Source: Tricholoma matsutake | Lineage: Eukaryota > Basidiomycota > Agaricomycetes > Agaricales > Tricholomataceae | Direction of reading: 5' to 3' | Assembly: GCA_026075535.2 (NCBI GenBank) | Contig: AP026545.1 | Location: 1,302,001 to 1,366,000, forward strand | DNA: 64,000 nucleotides | Part shown: in pieces, positions 43,061-54,436 of the stretch | Layout of the letters: every line of letters starts with the position of its first letter | Numbering within the stretch: position 1 is the first letter of the stretch | The notes under the pieces: model-generated | Databases searched by the model: none | What the model was told of the DNA's origin: nothing | Seen by the model: only the letters and a program-made list of their open reading frames with translations | Made by a program: the position numbers and the translations under genes

Positions 43061-44429
43061 TGATGATGCTCAACCCAGAAACCCAAACAAAACCCACAAA
43101 AAGGCTTCAGATGGTATAACACAAGTCAGAGGAAGGATGCGAGGCACTCTAGATGTCACCTGTCAGACCGACCATCAAATAGTCATAAAACAACTGCTTG
43201 TCGAAGCAGTTCGAGGCTAAAAGAATGTGTTTTGAGGGCTTGCAATGTTTTTTGAGGGGTTGCGATGATTTGCGAGGTGTTGCAATGATTTTCGAGATGT
43301 CACAATGCTTTTCGAGATGTCGCAATATTTTTCGAAGAAGTTTCGAGGAATTTCGAGTGTGCAGATATGTTTGGACACAAGATCGGGGGACTAGACAAGT
43401 AGTAGAAGTGAAGAAAAGGCTAATCGAGGGAAGCGAGAGCGAAAATAGTGTAATGCAAGGAATTTCAAGGAATTTTGAGGAAGCTTAACATAAAACACCT
43501 AACTTCGGACTGAATAAGACTAAACTGTACTCTCAAATCACTGTGATCTGGGAGGAAGACGACGACTTTCTTGTTTTTCTTTGTATCTAGTACATCTTTT
43601 TATATAAAATAAAGAAAGTACCTAAAAAGGCTAGAGAACATGAGGCAAACATGTGGAAAACTTGAGGCCAAAGACAATATAAGTATATCAGAACAATAAA
43701 GCAAGACTAGAAGGGGTGAATATAACACATGATGAAGAAATAATAAGAAAGAATAGCTAAAACCAGACTGTCCTTGTTATAAATTGAATGAAAGATCGGA
43801 AACTGCTTTGAGCAGATTGTATGCATGCACATGCAGTTGAAATGTGTTCAATATACTCGATATAGTGTCCCATGTGTCCAGCATGCATCCGAAGATTGTT
43901 CGAATAGGAAATACTGTGTCTGACGATGTTTTTCGAGGTTCGATGTTTTTCAAAGATTTTCGAAGATTCTTCGGACTTTGTTTGTGGCCCGATATCGGTG
44001 CGATATTGTTCGACAATGGTAGGGGATACATCCGGCATGTGTGCAATGATTATTTGGATAGCGATATAGTGTCCAATGTCAATTTTCGATGTTCAATGAT
44101 TTTCAAAGTCAGTCGAGGAAATATTGGACTTGTTCGAATGCCAATATTGTTGTGATATTGCTCGAAACTAATTCGGAACCCATCGATGATATTCCAAGTG
44201 TATATCCTGAGCTGTACGAAGGTCGGGGGAATTGTATTATGGCGGCCAAAGGCATACAAAGAATTTCGAGGTGTCGCGAAGAGTTTCAAAGTGTTGCAAA
44301 GAATTTTGAAGCATTCTCATGACTTTGTAGAGGTTTGTAGAGGTTTGTAGGACTTTGGAGGGGTTTGTAGAGCTTCGACAATGATCGTAGATGTGTTTTC
44401 TGAGCTTGAACGACAAGGTGGACCTATCA
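43061..44429 (+). mobile_element. Family-A LTR-like element, copy 5
   Basis: TGATGATGCTCAACCC to GGTGGACCTATCA, 1369 bp. Perfect 4-bp duplication CCGG (43057-43060 and 44430-44433). Removing it rejoins NYP-VHEKKMLAIVHALKK of the RNase H frame. Carries TATATAAAATAAAG near 43600. Confidence 0.88.
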
Positions 44430-44753
44430 CCGGTGCATGAAAAGAAAATGCTAGCGATTGTTCATGCTCTAAAGAAGTGGCACTCTGACCTGCTGGGCTC
44501 ACAATTCATCGTGTACACAGATCATAGAACTCTAGAAAACTTTGATAATCAGAAAGACTTATCATGGCGATAAGCCCATTGGATGGAACACCTATCCCAA
44601 TTTGACATGACTATTCACTACATTCATGGTGAAGATAACACAGTAGCCAATGCCCTTTCCCACCTACCTGATGACCCACCTGAAGAGGTGTCTGGAGACG
44701 TGGATGTTGCTGACTCACCTTTATGGTGGGACAACTGGTTGAAAATCAAAACT
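44430..44753 (+). pseudogene. pol: Gypsy-3 RNase H continuation (T3c)
   Basis: VHEKKMLAIVHALKKWHSDL, LGSQFIVYTDHRTLENFD, then MEHLSQFDMTIHYIHGEDNT and ADSPLWWDNWLKIKT. Ends abruptly by fusion to a gypsy-1-type LTR fragment. Overlaps in content with T3b in inverted orientation. Confidence 0.88.
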
Positions 44754-45330
44754 TTCCTGGCCGCCTTGCACTGCCCATACTGCTGTGCACCAGGCTGCTG
44801 TCTCTATTGCAAATTTGACTATGGATTCCTGTGTGGCTCCCGCTAGATAATTTATCTATGCAGTCAAGACACTGCCGCAGTCTTCATTCCTGTTCTGCAT
44901 TATTCTGGACTACAGTATTTAAGCTTAGTTAGTTTCGCCTTGTATTCCTCAGTTCGTATATTGACATAGACTCAACTTTAATCTGCCAATCCAAACCTCC
45001 TTCTACTCCAACCTCAGTTCTCTAAGAGTCTGAACTCCATTCGACTCGACCTCCAGTCTCCCTCTGAAGTTCTAACCTCATCTGAACTTAACCTAAGTCC
45101 CTCCATACTCCTTCCCGTGTTTACCCACACTTTCCCACTCCTACCTCCAAACCTCCAACTTGAAAATTAGGACACCAGACGAGGTGAAGGGTGCAGCTTC
45201 TTACAAGCTGAAGCGAAGTCCTTTCCATTTCCCCTCCTGCAGAATCTGCAATGACCTGACAACCCTCCGTAAACAATACCTGCAGTGTCCGATCAGATTC
45301 TGACGAACCTTTTAGGATCAGTTCTTAATA
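44754..45330 (+). repeat. Truncated gypsy-1-family LTR
   Basis: From TTTCCTGGCCGCCTTGCACT it follows the gypsy-1 LTR from its base ~95 to its end (GGATCAGTTCTTAATA), missing the first ~90 bp and a short internal piece. It has no partner LTR nearby. The 5' junction is inside a gypsy-3 RNase H frame. Confidence 0.85.
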
Positions 45331-45440
45331 ATGGTACACAATATTCATCAGAGTCAGAGGAAGACCTTCATTTACAAAGTGGTTTAGCAGGTGAGGGAGG
45401 TGAGGATGGAGGGCTGGATGCAAGTGGGATGCCAGCCCAG
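45331..45440 (-). pseudogene. Inverted fragment of gypsy-3 gag start
   Basis: ACAATATTCATCAGAGTCAG then AGGAAGACCTTCATTTA is the reverse complement of about 40000-40045, with a 30-bp extra segment before TGGATGCAAGTGGG. A scrap of gag in reverse orientation between the LTR fragment and the big inverted repeat. Confidence 0.6.
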
Positions 45441-45448
45441 AAAAAGGT

Positions 45449-47147
45449 GTAAGCCTGCTTACATACACATCATTGACTCTCATTTGTACATGGTTCAAGA
45501 ACTGACCATATTAACCACACATCATATTATTATTCCCCATTCTTCCTTTCCCCCATATATTCTGCTTATTCTTTATGCTTGTATTATTGTCTACTCCTAA
45601 TACCACATTGTTGTCCTGTCACACTAGTGATTTGACATGAGTGTTATATTGGTCTTTTTTCTTACTAGCCTTTTTTAGTGGAAATCTACCCGATAGAACT
45701 TGTATCCCGATCTGCGATGATACTCATTAGCAGACCATACCGACAAGCAATTTTCTTTATGAACAAATGACCAAAGTCTTCTGAGGTCAATCCTGTTGTG
45801 ACCAGAATGAAATTTCCATGTTTCATAAGTCTGTCTATTACAATGAAAACACTGTTGAATTCCCCTGACATTGGCAGGTTAACTATAAAGTCCATGGATA
45901 TGGACTCATAAGGGCATTTCGGAATTGGATTTGGGATGAGGTAACCATAGTGTTTAAAATTGCTAGTCTTGATCTTCTGACAAACATCACATGAAGTGCA
46001 GTATCATAGATTGTCCACTTTCATCCATTTCCAATAGAACTGTGGGGTCCATGTCTGCCATAATCGCTCTGGTCCAGCATGGGCTGTTTTGAAAGAGCTT
46101 TTGTGAGCCTCTTCCGGGATTTGTAAGGGTTGGTTTTCTGGCATGCATAATCTTGGTTGAAATTCTTCATCTCGGAAATATAGGAGTCCACTCTCTTTTT
46201 TGAAAAATCTTCTTCCAGGAATCCAGTGATCTTTGTCCAAATTCTCATGGTTTCAAATGCTTTTGAGGCCCTTATCCAGCTGATATTCTTTGACAAAATC
46301 CTTTACTAGATTTTCATCCATGGTCACGTGGATATTTGGTGGAGGATTCATGGCCCTCCAATATTTGTTTGTTATCATGCCAGAATCGTTGCTGCCTTTT
46401 CAGGTCCTGGGTTTGTCTAATTCTTCTCTTGACTCTTTGATCCCTGTTGCCTTCCAAGCTGAATGTTCATCCTCCAGGCAATCATTAAAATCGCAGGCGA
46501 CAAACATAGCATTTCTAGAGAAACTTGCGTGCAACATACTCTTGACATATGCTCCTACATGTCGTTGGTAGTATGTCATTGATTTTCGCAGTCATGCTTA
46601 GGCAATCTTGTCAATACATTTTTTGTTTGTTGTGGGTTTGGGTTTCAAGATATGTATTATATGGTATGAACAATGGCTGACATTATTTAACATTGAGAGG
46701 GCAATATCATATTCTGATGCTATTTTGAACTTAATGCAAACATAAAGATCAAGTGGTAATCTGCTGGTAAGGTCGCAATGTCCTGGTAACATCAATGCAT
46801 ATGAGCGCCTATATGCTGAACCCAATGCATGTTGAGCCGTCAGTAGCAGATGCAGGCAGCACTGATTCAGTGACAAGAACAAGAACTCATGAGCTAGCTT
46901 TTGTCAACAAAGATTACTGTGAGTTCAAGCCATTATCAGCACTCTAACGCACCTGATATGATGTCAAGACACCAAAACCAATGACTTTCACATTTGTGCT
47001 AAGAAGAAGAGAGAGTCATCTTGATCAACTTTATCGCATGCTGAATTGAATGCCAAAGTTATCAGCACAGGCAGCAGAAGGCACCCTAAATGACAGCATG
47101 TGAATTTTGCACATGATATGAGTCTGGATTGAATATGTCTGTATTCA
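45449..47147 (+). repeat. Large inverted repeat, left arm (about 1.7 kb)
   Basis: Every reading frame in this arm recurs identically on the opposite strand at 48255-49953. Coordinates of all pairs sum to 95402, so there are no indels. A compared 140-bp stretch was identical; one base near the outer end (45448) differs. The arm carries a gypsy integrase fragment and unknown sequence. Confidence 0.92.
45686..46300 (-). pseudogene. Gypsy integrase fragment in left arm
   Basis: Minus strand: DHWIPGRRFFKKESGLLYFR, HKSSFKTAHAGPERLWQTWT, CTSCDVCQK (H2C2 module), then MDFIVNLPMSGEFNSVFIVI, DRLMKHGNFI and IIADRDTSSIG, where it stops at 45686, well before the end of an integrase core. A different gypsy lineage from gypsy-1, -2 and -3. 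The mirror copy is at 49102-49716. Confidence 0.85.
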
Positions 47148-47148
47148 T

Positions 47149-47440
47149 GGTCATCGTGCCTACCCGAGGGTGGTACTGAAATTCAACACTAAAATTCAAC
47201 ACTCACATTCTTTCTCAGCCTTAGAGCAACTACTCATAAGGTGGTTTGCGGGTGCTATGACAATGAGTATCATAGTACGGACACCCAAGGCACCATGATG
47301 ACACCACAGGATTGGTACAACACCAGATGACAAGCTGAGCACTCACCCCCAGCCTTGTGAGCCACTGCTCATGAAGTGGAGTGTGAGTGTTGAATTTTAG
47401 TGTTGAATTTCAGTACCACCCTCGGGTAGGCACGATGACC
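47149..47440. mobile_element. 292-bp TIR element with 59-bp inverted repeats
   Basis: GGTCATCGTGCCTACCCGAG begins at 47149, and the reverse complement of the end (47382-47440) is the same. The two 59-bp arms appear identical. The interior has no gene. Left boundary coincides with the inner end of the palindrome's left arm (47147). No clear target duplication, so superfamily is not assigned. Confidence 0.8.
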
Positions 47441-48254
47441 GCAATGCCAACCCTCCAACCACCTCACTTCATGAATCCTTTGCACAGCCTCTATAAGTCA
47501 GACAGCAAGCAATATCTTGCTGCTGTGCAACAGAAGCTTCTACAGAACCAAAGTGAGGCAGGGTAGGTGTAGAACACCACGGACATACCCCATAGATACC
47601 ACACAATAATGCAGCGTCTGCAAGAATATAGCCCAATTCTCTGCAAAAGGATAACACTGTGATTGTCACATAAACATACTGCCTCTTGACAATGTGTACC
47701 AGTAGTTTGTCTTTACTTGTTTAGTTGAAAACATTCTGTTGATCCATATTCTTTTAGATTATTTTAGCATGCCCATCTTGCATCTTCCTGACATCTCAAC
47801 CGTCCTCACCCATCAGCGATTATGCACTTTCATTGTCCTTGCCTAATTCCCAATGCGTGATGCAAGCACTTACACACCAGTCCTCAGTCATTCTGCCTCT
47901 GCACTCTATATTCCACCCAACATCTATAAAATCCTCTCCTAACAGCACCCACCATGCAAATCTCCCAATCATGCCATGTTTCCTCGACCTAGTATCTCAA
48001 CCAGCTCATTATTTAAAGTTTTGTCTTTCAAAGGTTTCATTCTGGAATTTTCTTTGCCCTATGTGCATGGTGCATGGTGCTGATCCCACCAGAGGTTCAT
48101 GGTCTGCTGCTGCTGAGTGCAGTTTTCTTGTTGAACTACCAACTTTATCTCCATCTATATCTGCTGCAGATCTAGTGAAGACAATGGAGCACAATTTGTA
48201 ACAGTGGATAATGAGGAGGGGGTCACAAAGGAGATCACAGTGCCAGTGTTAGAG
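47441..48254. other. Spacer of the large inverted repeat, no recognised gene
   Basis: AT-rich, with one plus-strand frame of 122 codons (47833-48201) lacking any recognisable motif. Nothing supportable. Confidence 0.5.
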
Positions 48255-49953
48255 TGAATACAGACATATTCAATCCAGACTCATATCATGTGCAAAATTC
48301 ACATGCTGTCATTTAGGGTGCCTTCTGCTGCCTGTGCTGATAACTTTGGCATTCAATTCAGCATGCGATAAAGTTGATCAAGATGACTCTCTCTTCTTCT
48401 TAGCACAAATGTGAAAGTCATTGGTTTTGGTGTCTTGACATCATATCAGGTGCGTTAGAGTGCTGATAATGGCTTGAACTCACAGTAATCTTTGTTGACA
48501 AAAGCTAGCTCATGAGTTCTTGTTCTTGTCACTGAATCAGTGCTGCCTGCATCTGCTACTGACGGCTCAACATGCATTGGGTTCAGCATATAGGCGCTCA
48601 TATGCATTGATGTTACCAGGACATTGCGACCTTACCAGCAGATTACCACTTGATCTTTATGTTTGCATTAAGTTCAAAATAGCATCAGAATATGATATTG
48701 CCCTCTCAATGTTAAATAATGTCAGCCATTGTTCATACCATATAATACATATCTTGAAACCCAAACCCACAACAAACAAAAAATGTATTGACAAGATTGC
48801 CTAAGCATGACTGCGAAAATCAATGACATACTACCAACGACATGTAGGAGCATATGTCAAGAGTATGTTGCACGCAAGTTTCTCTAGAAATGCTATGTTT
48901 GTCGCCTGCGATTTTAATGATTGCCTGGAGGATGAACATTCAGCTTGGAAGGCAACAGGGATCAAAGAGTCAAGAGAAGAATTAGACAAACCCAGGACCT
49001 GAAAAGGCAGCAACGATTCTGGCATGATAACAAACAAATATTGGAGGGCCATGAATCCTCCACCAAATATCCACGTGACCATGGATGAAAATCTAGTAAA
49101 GGATTTTGTCAAAGAATATCAGCTGGATAAGGGCCTCAAAAGCATTTGAAACCATGAGAATTTGGACAAAGATCACTGGATTCCTGGAAGAAGATTTTTC
49201 AAAAAAGAGAGTGGACTCCTATATTTCCGAGATGAAGAATTTCAACCAAGATTATGCATGCCAGAAAACCAACCCTTACAAATCCCGGAAGAGGCTCACA
49301 AAAGCTCTTTCAAAACAGCCCATGCTGGACCAGAGCGATTATGGCAGACATGGACCCCACAGTTCTATTGGAAATGGATGAAAGTGGACAATCTATGATA
49401 CTGCACTTCATGTGATGTTTGTCAGAAGATCAAGACTAGCAATTTTAAACACTATGGTTACCTCATCCCAAATCCAATTCCGAAATGCCCTTATGAGTCC
49501 ATATCCATGGACTTTATAGTTAACCTGCCAATGTCAGGGGAATTCAACAGTGTTTTCATTGTAATAGACAGACTTATGAAACATGGAAATTTCATTCTGG
49601 TCACAACAGGATTGACCTCAGAAGACTTTGGTCATTTGTTCATAAAGAAAATTGCTTGTCGGTATGGTCTGCTAATGAGTATCATCGCAGATCGGGATAC
49701 AAGTTCTATCGGGTAGATTTCCACTAAAAAAGGCTAGTAAGAAAAAAGACCAATATAACACTCATGTCAAATCACTAGTGTGACAGGACAACAATGTGGT
49801 ATTAGGAGTAGACAATAATACAAGCATAAAGAATAAGCAGAATATATGGGGGAAAGGAAGAATGGGGAATAATAATATGATGTGTGGTTAATATGGTCAG
49901 TTCTTGAACCATGTACAAATGAGAGTCAATGATGTGTATGTAAGCAGGCTTAC
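48255..49953 (-). repeat. Large inverted repeat, right arm
   Basis: Mirror of 45449-47147. The right flank (49962 onward) differs from the left flank. The arm outer end falls within a stretch of A/T next to CCTTTTTCC. Confidence 0.92.
49102..49716 (+). pseudogene. Gypsy integrase fragment in right arm
   Basis: Identical protein to the left-arm fragment, plus strand: H2C2 module with CTSCDVCQK, then MDFIVNLPMSGEFNSVFIVI, ending IIADRDTSSIG. Truncated. Confidence 0.85.
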
Positions 49954-49961
49954 CCCTTTTT

Positions 49962-50430
49962 CCGGACTGAAGAAGGATCAGCACATCCATCATAAGGCCG
50001 ATGGAGGTGCCAATGCCGATCCAAGACATGACATACATCTGTCATACTTGTCAGTGATGTATACTTACTTCCTTTAGGAAAGATCTCAACATACAAGCTC
50101 GGCATAGAGAATTTTTTGCATCCAACGTTGTTTTACAAAGTTTGCCTGGTCTAACTCCAACAAAACTTGACAGAATTGGGACTCCGCATACCACATGATC
50201 TCTTGTGTCTGCATTTGGAGTTGCCCTTTTGGGCCTGATTGCAAAGAAAAAGGGTTGAAGATTGAGAGACTTTTGTTTGACATGGTCATGGTTGGTGATC
50301 AAGATAATCATGTTTACATCATGTTTACATCATGTTTACATAATACATGTGGCCCTTTTCAGTCAGAGAGGGGAGATATAATCAGCATTTGTTGATCTAA
50401 ATGCATTGTCAGCCCTCAATACTAATTCAT
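49962..50430. other. Unassigned spacer between palindrome and KDZ-B
   Basis: A minus-strand reading MYVMSWIGIGTSIGLMMDVL looks hydrophobic and runs out of the palindrome boundary near 49980. A small triplicate ATCATGTTTAC repeat lies at 50307-50340. No family recognised. Confidence 0.35.
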
Positions 50431-50479
50431 ATCATGAAGCATGCTGGCAATTAGCATAGGCTAGCGGACCAGGAAGGGT

Positions 50480-53400
50480 ATTCTCAGACTGTGAGGCTGA
50501 CTGCCACCGTTGGCTGTGATAGATGAAATACCACACAGTCCACTGCATTTCATATGTGACCAGTAGAAATTCCTCCCTCCATCGATTTCTCTGAGCCCGT
50601 GAACGAAGCCAATGTACTCGCCTGACTATGAAAATTGTTAGTACAATGAATATGGATGGCTACAAAATATATTTACATTCCCAGAATCAGCTGGCATCGG
50701 CAATGGCATCGGGAACAGGAACGGCATCGGCATCGGCCATGAGACCAGTATGAATGTGGGAATTATGCCAAATCCAGGACAGATGAACAGAGGTGGAACC
50801 AGGTACATTCAGATTCAAAATAGCTGTGCTGGCATTGAGGTCATCCTTGGATAACTGCTGAAATGCTGAAACATACTCAATGTGTCATCATCACAATCCA
50901 GTGCCAGCATTCAGCTATGGCAATGGTTATACATTCGGGCATGCAAGCTAATTTTGTTAACCAACTCATGGACAACAGCTCGTGATCGGGTGCAAACTCC
51001 CTTTCGTGGTGCCACTCAAATGATGTGTGAATATTGAAATGATTTATTGGCAATGAGCTCCCACAGCTGGTGCAGCAGTCGGTTTGCCTGGATCTTGCGG
51101 AGGTTAATCTCTACATCCACAAGATTGCCATTAGAGGGGAGGTATACTTGTTGCTCCTCAACTGGAATAGCATGTGTGTGGGCTGGGAGATCTGACAGGC
51201 CTGATGCCACAGCACTGTCATCATCCAGGTCACTGGGGGTATCAAATTCCCCTTCATTATCATGGGTGATCCATGAGGAAGCAATGTCATGATTGGCAAT
51301 GTTGGCAGCATTTTGTAACTGCATTAAGATTACCATGTGAGATGTGAGAGCTTCTCTCTCCCATTCAACAGCTTGCATGTCAGAAATGTGAGGTGATTTA
51401 CCAAGTCAATGGACTTTGTCTCATAATTCAATCCTGGTGACGATCAATGATGGGTTGTGATTGGTGGTAGGCAGTACAACTCACTGCATTTGTTCAAAAA
51501 GAATAGCAAAATCAATCCACTTCTCGACCATGGATTGAACCAGTGCCGATGCCGAAGTTAAGGCTGATCCCATCCCCGCTGCCAATGCCGTCCCCGCTGC
51601 CAATCCTGTTCCCGCTGCCAATCCTGACCCCGCTGCCAATCCTGACCCTGTTGCCAATCCTGTCCCCACTGCCAATCCTGACCCCATTGCCAATCCTGTC
51701 CCCGCTGCCTCTGCCGTTTCTGATATGTGAGTGGCATACATATCCATTACCCTGATATCTGTGAGCCTCTGGGATTCTGCTGCCCTCACTTCATCCTCCC
51801 ATCGTTCGATTGCCAGTTGGCCAGATGCTGCCATTAGTTCACCATGGTATTGGCCGAGTTGTGTAGAGTTCTCAAGGGCTTCCCGAGATTTTGAGCAGAG
51901 TGTGACTGTCATGCCAAGCATTTTCTTGTGATTTGAATCTGTAGCATGATCATCAAGCATTTCTGCCTGATGTGGCAAGGTCGCTGTTCTGACCATCGGA
52001 GAAATGGAATTCAGTGATGCCCACAGAGACTCAAGTATTTCTCCTGCTACAATGCCAGACCCTGGAATGAAAGACGGAGCATAGCGAAAAAAGCATTCAT
52101 CCTTGTGGCCATGAACATGCAAAAGCTCAATGGCCTGGTCAATGGTCAAGCCGGCTGGAAGATGGGCACCAATACGTTCCTGAAGGTGGATAATGTACTG
52201 GCAGACAATGTCATAAATGAGCATGACTCCCTGTTGAGGGTCAACTCTGGTGGTCTTCAGCGCTTGAAGGAAAGCAAAGTCGACATTCTTTTGCTGTTCT
52301 CCATGAAACAGGTCTACCAATGCATTGGGCACATAACATCCATGCTGTGCACACACAATGGCTGCTACTCCAGTCCTGTCACATGCCTTTGATGCCAGAA
52401 AAGCATTCACAACAGCTAGGAATTTATTTTCACAAGGAGCCTTCTGGAAACCCAAATACAAATCAGACCGGCTTTGGGGGTGGCATCAGGAATGGCATTG
52501 GCCACCACCAAGGGAAGGTACCTACCGTTAATCATTCTATGGTGGCTTGGAGAAACAGAAACAGCTCATATTCAGCCCGATTTGGGGCCATCCCACCTCC
52601 ATCCCATAGCCATATATCAGTATCGGAGTTTTTCTGCCGAACATGATCAGCTTTGAAATTGCCATCAGCCATGAATATGTGTTTAAAAACAAATCTGAAA
52701 TCCATGGTATCATTTTAGATGCTACTGCACCAAGGTATTTTGACACCCACCGGTTCACATTGTCCTTCCAATTTTCCGGTATATTAATGCCTACTTGAGG
52801 ACAGGCTGGACAGAAATTGGCAAGTGATCCTGGTTCAGGATTCAAAGGATCTCTTTGATTGTGTCCATACCCTGCCCACTTCAATCTTTTCATCCAATGC
52901 CATAAGTGGGATATGCGCCGAAGCTCATGGTAGAGATTGACCACTTCGGCAGGCCTCATCGGCAATGTTACATGCCGAATCAGCTGGTAAAACTGATAGG
53001 CCGATGCCTTTAATTCCAGATTACAGAGCTGAAAATGGTCTAGGACCTGCACAGTGAACAGAGTCTGTATGTTGGTGAAGCTTGTGGGTAGTAAGTTACT
53101 GGTTACCAGGTCCAAGGGAATTCGGTGTTCCCCCTGACACTGGCAGGTAACCATCGCTAAGTGATGTATTCCATTTGTATGGACCACACAAATATAACTG
53201 TTGTTCAGGGCATCAGCAGTTGGGACGGCATTGGCAGCAGATACAGCATTGGCAGCAGGTATGGCATTGGCAGCTGGGATGGCATTGGCAGTTTGATTAG
53301 GATTAGGCAAATATGGTTGAAACCCATGGAGGTCATCATTGGCATGCTCAACTTCAGATTCGTCATTGCCATCAAAGAAGTCTTGGAAACCATTCTCAAC

Positions 53401-54309
53401 ATCAATATTCCCCTTCCCTTGACACCAAAGGGCATCAAGGTGATTAAAAAATGCTGAGTCGGCCCCAGTTTCATCTTTGGCCCAGTTGTCGGCCTGAGAC
53501 TCATTATAGGTGTTCAAGGTTGAGTCAGGTGAAGAGGGCCAGTGCCACTGCTGGTGCCAGTGCCATTGCTGATCGTTTGCCTGCCAATTGGCTGACTCTT
53601 GCTCTGCTTTATCCTTCACATCTTCAAATGTCTCCAGATATTTCAATTGGAAGTTCAGAGCATTGCAAATCGGCTGATCCATCTGGTGCTGGACTAAAAT
53701 GTATGTGCTGACCTCCCATAGCTCAGCCCAGCAGAAGTGCATGCTGGTCCAGCATTCAATGCGATGGAAGGAATTTTTGCCTGTGGGTTACATGCATGCA
53801 TGTGCAGCAAAGCATGCTTCCCAGTGAACAATCAACACATCACCAAATTGCCCATTTATTGAATGGACAGTGGTTGCAAACTTGTTTGTCAACTGACCAT
53901 GCCTGCTAAGCGAGGGATGCTTGCAGCAATTCATCTACTCGTCCCACAAACTCCAGTACATAGTCTCGCTGTCTCTATTATTTGTTTATGAGCCTCGCTC
54001 CATAAGCAATCAGTGTCAGAAACTAACCATGCTGATGTGTGGCTGAGTCAGCTTGGTGGCCACCTGAGGTTCTTGCATGTCCCATTCTGGAGCAACATTG
54101 GGATTATCCTGTATAACAGAATTTGATTGACCCAGTTCTTCCACTGCAGTCAAGGGGACCTTGATGCGCTTTGTTTTTGGTCCATGTTTTGTGTTGACCT
54201 CAACTTCTACATGTGTAACAGTATCGACTGCATCATCATTGTCCTCATGCAGGGGGGCATTCTTCTTTGATCTTCTCTTTTGCTTGTAAGGAACTCTTGT
54301 TAGGCTCAT
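50480..54309 (-). pseudogene. KDZ-B transposase (CxC2-associated type)
   Basis: Minus strand. Start at 54309 (MSLTRVPYKQKRRSKKNAPL). After a broken exon with VCNHCP and CMHVTH come WAELWEVSTYILVQHQMDQP, NNSYICVVHTNGIHHLAMVT, VVNLYHELRRISHLWHWMKR and CPACPQVGINIPENWKDN. An intron at about 52460-52540 precedes KAPCENKFLAVVNAFLASKA. The core has LIYDIVCQYI, HVHGHKDECFFRYAPSFIPG and GEILESLWASLNSISP. The C-terminus continues SFQYSHII-VAPRKGV and RVHWLRSRAQRNRWREEFLL to about 50480. Hexamer arrays add Ala/Gly/Asn/Pro runs at 51540-51720 and 53220-53290. Stops in the N-terminal zinc exon and near 51010 suggest decay. Confidence 0.85.
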
Positions 54310-54436
54310 GATGAGTCACAATGACACCCAATTATTGATGGGGGTATTGTACTATCAACCTCGTGTGATCCTCGTGTCGATGATATGTTTTATGTCAATG
54401 ACAAGAATGATTCTTTCCTTCACATCAGTCCCCCCA
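54310..54436. promoter_or_regulatory. Divergent intergenic region of KDZ transposase and gene 2
   Basis: About 127 bp between the minus-strand start at 54309 and the plus-strand start at 54437. Function as a bidirectional promoter is inferred from the arrangement only. Confidence 0.4.

Noticed and set aside
45449..49953. Interpretation of the palindrome as LTRs or TIRs of a transposon
   Set aside because: Arms are inverted, so not LTRs. Outer ends show no shared terminal signature with a flanking target duplication, and the arms contain truncated pol rather than terminal sequence.
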